A DNA stretch of 11,282 nt from Actinomycetes bacterium (GTDB lineage: Bacteria; Actinomycetota; Acidimicrobiia; Spongiisociales; UBA5794). The DNA is taken from NCBI GenBank assembly GCA_023336875.1, contig JAMBLH010000295.1, forward strand, positions 1-11,282, given 5' to 3'. Under the pieces are notes generated by a model. It was not told the origin of the DNA. It saw only the letters and a list, made by a program, of their open reading frames with translations, and did not search any database. Shown piece by piece: positions 6,327 to 11,282 of the stretch; positions within the stretch are counted from its first letter, which is position 1; every line of letters begins with the position of its first letter. The translations under genes were made by a program, and so were the position numbers.

Positions 6327-7259
6327 ATGCGATTCGGAAGGGTCCGTTCGGGACTCGTCGAGTCGGTCGAGGACGCATCCGTGATCGCCATGGACGCATC
6401 GCACAACGTATTGTTCTCCTCGGGAGATCCCGACCGTCCGGTGTTCTATCGCTCGGCGATCAAGCCATTCCAGGCCCTCGCTGCCACCCGCACCGGCCGC
6501 ACACTGCCTGATGAGCATCTAGCCATCTCATGCGCAAGCCACGGTGGATTTCCTGTCCACCTCGGCATCGTCACCGCAATCCTGGAGGATCATGGATTGA
6601 GCGTGGACGACCTCAGGTGTCCTCGCGACAGACCCCTCGCAGCCAGGGCACACGACCTTCAGGTGGCGCACGGAAACACTCGCAGGGAGCGTCGGTTTCA
6701 CAACTGCTCTGGGAAACACGCTGGCTGGCTGGCTGCATGCACGGTGGCGGGATGGGACACGGCCACGTATCTCGACCCGGATCATCCCCTTCAGCAATCG
6801 ATCGTTGACATCATGCGGGACGTCTCGGGACTCGAACCGGAACCCGTCGGCGTGGACGGGTGCGGCGCTCCGACCCTACGCGGATCGACTCGAGGGCTCG
6901 CGAACGCCTTCATCCGTCTCGGCACCGATCCAGAACTCGCACCGATCGCAGGGGCAGTGAATCGTTTCGGTGCGTTGGTCGCGGACAACCTGGGGCCAGA
7001 CGGTCGGACGGCGCTGTGGTGGGGCGGACCTCTCAAAGTTGGTGCCGAGGGACTCCTCGGAATGACCAGGGGCGACGTCACCATTGCAACCAAGAGTCAC
7101 TCCGGGCGGCCTGGAGTGGCGGTTGCCGCAGCGCTCGTGACGGCCAATAGGATCGGGGTGTTGCCCCAGGCAATGGTTGACGCGCTCCGAGACGAGATGC
7201 GTCCTCCCGTCGTCGGGGGCGATCACGTTGTTGGACACCTGGAGTTGATCGAGGCGTGA
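6327..7259 (+). CDS. Type II (Rhizobium etli-like) L-asparaginase (310 aa)
   Basis: The protein belongs to the AsnA_II (PF06089-type) asparaginases, cytosolic enzymes that hydrolyse asparagine to aspartate and ammonia and are unrelated to E. coli AnsA/AnsB. Residues described for the R. etli enzyme ReAV can all be matched: the Ser-x-x-Lys pair (Ser43 and Lys46 in RSAIKPFQ), Ser71 in ISCASHGG, Cys127 and Lys130 in NCSGKHAG, and Asp177 and Cys179 in VDGCGAPT. The C-terminal part has WWGGPLKVGAEG and TIATKSHSGRPG. Length is slightly shorter than typical, with no signal peptide. The ATG lies 3 nt after the RsiG-like stop, with AGAAG at 6316-6320 as a modest ribosome site, and the end overlaps the next gene by GTGA, so it is part of the same operon. 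Activity on asparagine is likely, but some relatives act on other amides. Confidence 0.9.
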   Translation: MRFGRVRSGLVESVEDASVIAMDASHNVLFSSGDPDRPVFYRSAIKPFQALAATRTGRTLPDEHLAISCASHGGFPVHLGIVTAILEDHGLSVDDLRCPRDRPLAARAHDLQVAHGNTRRERRFHNCSGKHAGWLAACTVAGWDTATYLDPDHPLQQSIVDIMRDVSGLEPEPVGVDGCGAPTLRGSTRGLANAFIRLGTDPELAPIAGAVNRFGALVADNLGPDGRTALWWGGPLKVGAEGLLGMTRGDVTIATKSHSGRPGVAVAAALVTANRIGVLPQAMVDALRDEMRPPVVGGDHVVGHLELIEA

Positions 7260-8161
7260 CGCTCAACAACGACTGGAAGTCTTTCCCCACGGATCTCGCC
7301 CCACTCGCGGAGAACGTCGGGCCGTTTCCTCAGAGGCCATTCCTCGAGGCGCTGTGGCATCATCGAGCGGATCAGAACGCCGAGCTTCACATCGAGGCAT
7401 CGACATCGGGCGCTACGGCAGTCGTCGTATCTGAGGGACTCCTTACGTTCGCAGGTAGGTCTGATCTCACCGATTACCACGCTCCGGTCGGGCAGGACGG
7501 CACCGAAGCCCTCGTCCGCGCAGTCGGCCACTTTCCTGATATGCCATTCAGGTTCGACTCTCTACCCTTGGAGGCCGTTGACCCAATCGTCGCGGCCCTC
7601 TCCACGTCCGGAGTCGAAACTGTGGTTTCGGAGGATGAGGTGGTGGCCACAATTTCCCTGCCGCCCACCTATGACGATTGGCTTGCATCTCTCTCCAAGA
7701 AGCAACGTCACGAGGTTCGAAGAAAGCGGCGAAGATTCGAGGCCGAGTTTGGGCTCATCGACATCGAGCGTCATGAAAGCGACGCTATCGACGTCTTCTG
7801 CACCATGCATCGTCTGTCTGTAGGTGAGAAGGGGCAGTTCATGACCGGCGCTATGGAGGAGTTGTTCCGAGAGCTGCTGCTAACTGCTGGAGCCTCGATC
7901 CACCTCCTCACCTGTGATGGCGTGGCACGGGCTGCAGCGTTCGGGTTCGAGGCAGACAACGGGTACTACTACTACAACTCGGCGTACGACCCAGCAGCTG
8001 CGATGGCGTCCCCAGGTATCGTGCTCTTCTCAGCAATGATCGAGACTGAGATCGACCGTGGAGCTGTCGTGTTCGACTTCCTCAAAGGAGATGAGCAGTA
8101 CAAATTCAGACATGGCGCCGAGCCGAGGCAGCTCTTTGCCATCGAGGGCCGGACCCCATGA
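7256..8161 (+). CDS. CelD/BcsL-type GNAT acyltransferase (FemAB-like, 301 aa)
   Basis: The fold is that of the PF13480-type GNAT proteins (CelD/BcsL), which carry two GNAT-like halves and resemble FemAB. A degenerate N-terminal half (to ~130) is followed by a basic helix, SLSKKQRHEVRRKRRRFE (145-162), an acyl-transfer half with an IHLLTCDGVARAAAFGF strand pair, YYYYNSAYDP, and the diagnostic C-terminal FDFLKGDEQYKFRHG (273-287). Such enzymes transfer acyl or aminoacyl groups to sugars, lipids or cell-wall precursors; the substrate cannot be read from sequence. GTG 7256 overlaps the asparaginase stop as GTGA, with GGAG at 7241-7244, and the end overlaps mshA as ATGA. The coupling to mshA hints at modification of a mycothiol-related or other glycosylated metabolite, but MshD, the known mycothiol synthase, is a different two-domain GNAT. 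Confidence 0.8.
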   Translation: MTLNNDWKSFPTDLAPLAENVGPFPQRPFLEALWHHRADQNAELHIEASTSGATAVVVSEGLLTFAGRSDLTDYHAPVGQDGTEALVRAVGHFPDMPFRFDSLPLEAVDPIVAALSTSGVETVVSEDEVVATISLPPTYDDWLASLSKKQRHEVRRKRRRFEAEFGLIDIERHESDAIDVFCTMHRLSVGEKGQFMTGAMEELFRELLLTAGASIHLLTCDGVARAAAFGFEADNGYYYYNSAYDPAAAMASPGIVLFSAMIETEIDRGAVVFDFLKGDEQYKFRHGAEPRQLFAIEGRTP

Positions 8162-9414
8162 CGTCGAAGATAATCTCGAATAGGATCTCAAAAGTTGCCT
8201 ACATAGCAATGCATTCGTCTCCCCTGCTCCAACCTGGGCAGGGCGATGCCGGAGGCATGAATGTGTATCTCGATCGTCTGTCACACACGATGGTCGGCCG
8301 TGGCGTCGATGTAACCGTGTTCACAAGACGTTTCGACCGCGATCTCGCTCATGTGATCGAGGTCGTTCCGGGATATCGGGTCGTTCACATCGATGCCGGC
8401 TCTATCGATCGGCTGAACGTCTCCCAGATGCAGGACCATGTAGGTGCGTTCTCTGACGGTGTGATTGACTGGATCAAGGAGAGGAACCGATCGTACGAGA
8501 TCGTCCACAGCCACTATTGGCTATCTGGCCGCACCGGCGTGAGGATGAAGGACATGCTCCAGATTCCGCTGGCAAACTCATTCCATACGCTCGGGAAGGT
8601 GAAGGACGCCACACGGCACCCGTCCGAGGACACCTCGACACACACGCGCCTCATGACCGAGGCCGACGTGATAGCGAGATCCGACTGCGTCATTGCGTCG
8701 ACGCCATTCGAATTCGACGACCTTCTCGAGCATTATGACGCCACCCCAGAGCGCCTCTGCGTTTCGGCGCCCGGCGTCGACCACGCCGTGTTCCATCCCG
8801 GCGACCAGCACACTGCTCGCGCACGACTCGGATTCGGCACGGAGCAGATCGTCCTGTTCGTTGGACGAATCCAGGCCCACAAGGGCACGAGCACAGCTGT
8901 CGAGGCATTCGCCGATCTGCTCGACGCACGAACGAGTGAGAATCTGCCCGTGATGCTGCACATCGTCGGAGGTGCCAGCGGAGCACAGGGGCGCTGGGAA
9001 CTCGAGGAGTGTCGCCGGATCATCGCGCAACGACAGATTGCCTCAAAGGTGCGGTTCTTCGAGCCGCAGCCACACGCCGTGCTCGCAGACCACTATCGGG
9101 CAGCCAACGTGGTGATCGTCCCATCGCGAAGTGAGTCCTTTGGACTCGTTGCCGCCGAGGCACAGGCATGTGGGATACCGGTTGTTGCATCCAACATTGG
9201 GGGTCTGCCCTACGTCGTCAATGCATCCGAGTCAGGGCTTCTCGTCAACGATCACGATCCCAGCGCGTTCGCCACCGCGATCGCAGCGATTCTCGATCAT
9301 CCTGGATTCGCCGAGCGGCTCTCCGAAGGAGCCCTGGCGTTCAGCGAGAGGTTCTCCTGGGAGGCAACCGCAACGAGGTTGCTGGAACTGTACGAGGGCA
9401 TTTCGGCGAAATAG
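8158..9414 (+). CDS. mshA: D-inositol-3-phosphate glycosyltransferase, mycothiol pathway (418 aa)
   Basis: MshA is a GT4-family retaining glycosyltransferase that joins UDP-GlcNAc to inositol-3-phosphate, the first step of mycothiol synthesis. Marks: an N-terminal MHSSPLLQPGQGDAGGMNVYL loop (18-38) typical of MshA, HSHYWLSG (117-124), FHTLGKVKD (142-150) and GVDHAVFHPG. The UDP-sugar site GRIQAHKG has Arg237 and Lys242. The E-x7-E motif, SESFGLVAAEAQACGIPVV, has Glu326 and Glu334. Length is close to the family norm. ATG 8158 overlaps the GNAT stop as ATGA, with GAGGG at 8144-8148 as ribosome site. The remaining mycothiol genes (mshB, mshC, mshD) are not in the window. A different GT4 acceptor is possible, but the DAGGMNVY loop argues strongly for MshA. 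Confidence 0.85.
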   Translation: MTSKIISNRISKVAYIAMHSSPLLQPGQGDAGGMNVYLDRLSHTMVGRGVDVTVFTRRFDRDLAHVIEVVPGYRVVHIDAGSIDRLNVSQMQDHVGAFSDGVIDWIKERNRSYEIVHSHYWLSGRTGVRMKDMLQIPLANSFHTLGKVKDATRHPSEDTSTHTRLMTEADVIARSDCVIASTPFEFDDLLEHYDATPERLCVSAPGVDHAVFHPGDQHTARARLGFGTEQIVLFVGRIQAHKGTSTAVEAFADLLDARTSENLPVMLHIVGGASGAQGRWELEECRRIIAQRQIASKVRFFEPQPHAVLADHYRAANVVIVPSRSESFGLVAAEAQACGIPVVASNIGGLPYVVNASESGLLVNDHDPSAFATAIAAILDHPGFAERLSEGALAFSERFSWEATATRLLELYEGISAK

Positions 9415-9455
9415 GCCCTCTCGGTGGTTCCCCGCGAAATCTTTCGGCCAACGAC

Positions 9456-9532
9456 TTTCCCACAGCGCGTTGTGCACAATCACCTGTGGATAGCTGTGGA
9501 TATGTGGAGAACCCCACATTCGGTCGTGCACA
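9456..9532. other. Cluster of DnaA-box-like 9-mers (candidate oriC or DnaA-titration site)
   Basis: Compared with TTATCCACA and the actinobacterial variant TTGTCCACA, I see TTTCCCACA at 9456-9464, TTGTGCACA at 9470-9478 (inside the palindrome TTGTGCACAA), TGTGGATAG at 9485-9493, TGTGGATAT at 9495-9503, TGTGGAGAA at 9503-9511 and TCGTGCACA at 9524-9532. The three TGTGGA boxes share one orientation and begin 10 and 8 bp apart, close to one helical turn. Six near-matches in 77 bp of GC-rich DNA are unlikely to be chance. Neither dnaA nor dnaN is in the window, so the origin role is inferred. Confidence 0.6.
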
Positions 9533-9601
9533 TGGGGCCGGTTGGGGCCAGTTGTCTTGGGTGCAGGGGAGAGAATGGGAAAACGGTGCCTAACGGCCCT
9601 G

Positions 9602-9630
9602 TTGAAGTGAGGCGGGTGACGTCGTATGTT
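9602..9630 (+). promoter_or_regulatory. Candidate sigma70-type promoter
   Basis: TTGAAG (9602-9607) and TATGTT (9625-9630) are separated by 17 bp, the ideal spacing. The site would give a leader of roughly 115 nt before the VOC gene. It is a pattern match only; the GC-rich context makes chance matches less frequent but not rare. Confidence 0.3.
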
Positions 9631-9741
9631 GCGAATCGAAGGCCCGATGTGCCGACATTCAATTGCCTCGTTCGGGGAAGTGCGGGACTCAAGGATGAAG
9701 GTTCGTCGGGCCTTCCCTGCCTGCCAGAAAGCAAGAGCGGA

Positions 9742-9747
9742 TATCGT
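9742..9747 (+). promoter_or_regulatory. -10-like hexamer for a possibly leaderless VOC mRNA
   Basis: TATCGT ends 6 nt before ATG 9754, placing the expected transcription start at or next to the initiation codon. No Shine-Dalgarno sequence precedes this ATG, which supports leaderless translation and the choice of start. No obvious -35. Confidence 0.45.
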
Positions 9748-9753
9748 GTCACC

Positions 9754-10287
9754 ATGAGCATCCTCACTGCCATCCAGCTGCCGATCGACTGGACACTGTT
9801 CGCCTGGCCCGAGGTTCCATTACTTGGTGGCGTCACACTCACCACGGGAGACCCCAAGTGGGCATGGGCACCGTCCGCGCCCGCTCTTCCCATCCACACA
9901 ATGGAGGAGCCGGAGGCAATTGATGTCGCCGAGTTCACGATCGATCATGTCGTTCTGCTCGTCCCTGATCTCGATGGTGCAATCAGCAGCTTCGACCGCA
10001 TCGGACTCGTGCCACGCCTCAAGATGCAAGTCGGCGGGAGACCTGCAGCCTTCTTCCGCGGCGGACCGGTTATCGAAGTCATCGAATCACCCGTGCGGCA
10101 GGCTTCGATCTACGGCCTCGCTGTCGCATTCGAGCAGTCTCTCGAGTCGCTCGCCCTGACCTGGAAGGCGAGAGGGCTTTCTGTCGGCACCGTCAAGGAC
10201 GCCATCCAACCTGGCCGGAGGATCATGACCGTCCACGACCTCGACGCAGGCTTTGCGGCAATGAGCCAAGATCTGGCGACCAGCTGA
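9754..10287 (+). CDS. VOC (glyoxalase/dioxygenase-fold) protein (177 aa)
   Basis: The start is ATG 9754, since the frame upstream shows no protein-like character and a -10-like TATCGT sits 6 nt before it. Residues ~1-58 form a Pro/Trp-rich N-terminal stretch of unknown role. From ~60 a VOC fold follows in two beta-alpha-beta-beta-beta halves: TIDHVVLLVPDLDGAISSF to AAFFRGGPVIEVIE, then IYGLAVAFEQSLESLALTWKARGL to GRRIMTVHDLD. Putative metal ligands are His65 in IDHVV and Glu108 in VIEVIE. The usual ligand at the start of the second half is not evident (Gly-Leu-Ala), so metal binding may be weakened or different. VOC proteins include glyoxalases, extradiol dioxygenases and drug-binding proteins; the substrate cannot be told. 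The gene stands alone and converges on the Clp1-like gene across a strong hairpin. Confidence 0.78.
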   Translation: MSILTAIQLPIDWTLFAWPEVPLLGGVTLTTGDPKWAWAPSAPALPIHTMEEPEAIDVAEFTIDHVVLLVPDLDGAISSFDRIGLVPRLKMQVGGRPAAFFRGGPVIEVIESPVRQASIYGLAVAFEQSLESLALTWKARGLSVGTVKDAIQPGRRIMTVHDLDAGFAAMSQDLATS

Positions 10288-10333
10288 TTTTGGCGTGGCC
10301 AGCGGGACGATGTTCCCGTTAGCCACGCCAAAA
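10288..10333. terminator. Hairpin shared by two convergent genes
   Basis: TTTTGGCGTGGC (10288-10299) is perfectly complementary to GCCACGCCAAAA (10322-10333). An inner CGGGA/TCCCG pair (10303-10307 and 10314-10318) closes a 6-nt loop, giving a nearly continuous stem of about 20 bp. It starts immediately after the VOC stop codon and ends 2 bp before the stop of the opposing gene, so it can serve both transcripts. Neither strand has a U tract beyond the stem: the T and A runs are inside the arms, in the reverse of the classic bidirectional arrangement. It may act as a U-less terminator or RNA 3'-end protector. Confidence 0.75.
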
Positions 10334-10335
10334 GC

Positions 10336-11196
10336 TCAGACGCCGAATATGAGTTCGCGGAGTCGCACTCGGCTTGTCGCGAAGGTCTCGAGGTCCACCC
10401 GGATCGATCCGAGACGGAGACCTCGCATCTCGTCGCCGTATCTCGTCGCGACCTTGACAGTGCCGTCGACGTGTTCGAGTACGCCGAGGCCCAGGCATCG
10501 TCCTCGCTCATCCTGGACGCCCACGAGCATGCCATCCAATCGGCTCACATCGAAGCCGTCTGGAAGAGTTGGAGCGAAGACTGTTGTCTGAACCCTCCAA
10601 CGTGGTGGATCGTCGCCGAGGTTTTTGTGCAGCGCCTCGGACCTGATGTCCTGTCGGTCCAATGGAGAGCCCACAACAAGATCGTCCGGAGGTTCGACCT
10701 CAGCCACCCTCGTCGAGAGGAACCGCCTCAGCATTCCGATCACAGGATCGAGTTCGGCTCCGCGTCGTATGGCAATCACAAGTGAGGGCTGGGCCAGTTC
10801 GACCAGGTGATACTTCAGCGTCTGACCGACCACGCCAGTGACAACCCCTGTGGTGTCACAGATGACGAGGTCTGCCTTCTCCTTCGCGATGTCGATCAGT
10901 GCCGTGACGGCGACAACATGTGGCAGGACCACGCCGTTCGGTTCCACAGCTCCAACGAACCGGAGCTCGTCGGGAACAACGAGCGCTTCGCAGTCCTCAA
11001 GAGACCTGACAACCTTAAGCCCCACACAGGCGACTGGGCCGACCGTTGCCGCAGCAACATCACCGTCGACATAGGCCACCGTACGACCATGCTCCACAGC
11101 ATCACGCAGCAACATACGAGCAAGTGTCGTCTTACCCGTGCCTGCATCGCCGATGACCATCACGACACCATTGAGCCCTGTCACGCGTTCACGCAA
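10336..11196 (-). CDS. Clp1-like P-loop polynucleotide kinase/ATPase (at least 286 aa; start uncertain)
   Basis: The protein resembles the P-loop domain of Clp1/Grc3/NOL9 RNA 5'-hydroxyl kinases. Counting from TTG 11196, Walker A is GDAGTGKTT (16-24), the YVDGDVAAATVGP segment (43-54) occupies the Clp1 Asp-x-Asp site, and VICDTTG (111-117) is the Walker B-like strand. The LKYHLVELAQPSLVIAIRRGAEL segment also fits. A C-terminal beta-rich part (about 225-286) contains DGMLVGVQDERGRCLGLGVLE. Proteins of this type occur in archaea and eukaryotes and sporadically in bacteria, where their substrates are little studied. The only start codon seen is TTG 11196, whose GGAG lies only 2 nt upstream. The frame stays open to the right edge (11282) with no other start codon, so the gene may begin outside the window. 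It is convergent with the VOC gene and ends 2 bp beyond the shared hairpin. Confidence 0.75.
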   Translation of the reverse strand: MRERVTGLNGVVMVIGDAGTGKTTLARMLLRDAVEHGRTVAYVDGDVAAATVGPVACVGLKVVRSLEDCEALVVPDELRFVGAVEPNGVVLPHVVAVTALIDIAKEKADLVICDTTGVVTGVVGQTLKYHLVELAQPSLVIAIRRGAELDPVIGMLRRFLSTRVAEVEPPDDLVVGSPLDRQDIRSEALHKNLGDDPPRWRVQTTVFAPTLPDGFDVSRLDGMLVGVQDERGRCLGLGVLEHVDGTVKVATRYGDEMRGLRLGSIRVDLETFATSRVRLRELIFGV

Positions 11197-11282
11197 TGCT
11201 CCGTATGACTCGCTGTCCCCTATTGGGGGCCTCCTCGATCGCTGCCACCGATGATACGGGCAGCAGGAGTATTCGCTCCAAC
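11197..11282. other. Right-edge stretch upstream of the Clp1-like gene
   Basis: These 86 bases are open on the minus strand in frame with the Clp1-like gene and encode a basic, Cys- and Trp-containing stretch (including YSCCPYHRW). They may be its N-terminal part or untranslated leader. I see no clear promoter. A small CCCC-TATT-GGGG inverted repeat lies at 11217-11228. Confidence 0.4.

Larger units (their letters stand above)
9415..9753. other. 339-bp non-coding region between mshA and the VOC gene
   Basis: No credible gene is seen on either strand; the open frame running through to the VOC gene has poor coding character here. The left part (9456-9532) is a cluster of DnaA-box-like repeats. 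The right part carries promoter-like elements at 9602-9630 and 9742-9747. No clear Rho-independent terminator for the mshA operon is visible, and no marked AT-rich tract that would be an obvious unwinding element. Confidence 0.75.

Noticed and set aside
9424..9753. N-terminal extension of the VOC protein through the non-coding region
   Set aside because: It would translate the DnaA-box cluster and has no ribosome site; ATG 9754 has a well-placed -10-like hexamer.
10471..11208. Several + strand open frames over the Clp1-like gene
   Set aside because: They are antisense shadows of a minus-strand frame with Walker A and B motifs; none shows family motifs or a ribosome site.
11217..11228. CCCC-TATT-GGGG inverted repeat near the right edge
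   Set aside because: The arms are only 4 bp and GC-rich; chance is likely and it may lie within coding sequence.
1..11282. CRISPR arrays, tRNA/rRNA genes, insertion sequences, phage or defence genes
   Set aside because: I saw no regularly spaced direct repeats, cloverleaf-like runs, transposase or integrase motifs, or flanking target duplications.

Overview
The window is GC-rich, densely coded bacterial DNA. Ten of the eleven protein-coding loci read on the + strand and one on the - strand. An actinobacterial origin is suggested by an MshA-type mycothiol glycosyltransferase, an RsiG-like protein with actinobacterial c-di-GMP motif spacing, GTG/TTG starts, chains of 4-bp start/stop overlaps, and -10-like hexamers placed for leaderless transcripts. 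The gene set and style would fit an uncultured Acidimicrobiia-like lineage, but the class is only a guess. No tRNA, rRNA, CRISPR array, insertion sequence or phage gene was seen.

Region 1 (1-1409) looks like a decayed homogentisate (tyrosine/phenylalanine) degradation operon. A short stretch of homogentisate 1,2-dioxygenase is followed by a complete 306-aa protein of unknown function, then by only the last ~100 residues of fumarylacetoacetase. Both enzyme remnants keep ATGA overlaps with the middle gene, so they look internally deleted rather than randomly broken.

Region 2 (1417-3541) is an amino-sugar catabolic pair: NagA (N-acetylglucosamine-6-phosphate deacetylase) overlapping a SIS-domain deaminase/isomerase resembling the isomerase half of GlmS (NagB-II type). 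Together they would turn GlcNAc-6-P into fructose-6-P.

Region 3 (3582-9414) holds an unusual fusion of a MoaD/ThiS ubiquitin-like domain to a membrane domain resembling a degenerate CdsA. It is followed by a tightly packed series: a secreted coiled-coil M23 peptidase whose HxH motif has lost its first His, an RsiG-like c-di-GMP/anti-sigma candidate, a type-II (Rhizobium etli-like) asparaginase, a CelD/BcsL-type GNAT protein and MshA. The last three are chained by 4-bp overlaps.

Region 4 (9415-9753) is the only long non-coding stretch. Its left part has a dense cluster of DnaA-box-like 9-mers and is a candidate replication origin or DnaA-titration site. Its right part has promoter-like elements ahead of a small VOC (glyoxalase-fold) gene.

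Region 5 (10288-11282): the VOC gene converges on a minus-strand Clp1-like P-loop kinase/ATPase. The two stop codons are separated almost exactly by one strong hairpin with 12-bp perfect arms. The reading frame of the Clp1-like gene stays open to the right edge, so its true start may lie outside the window.
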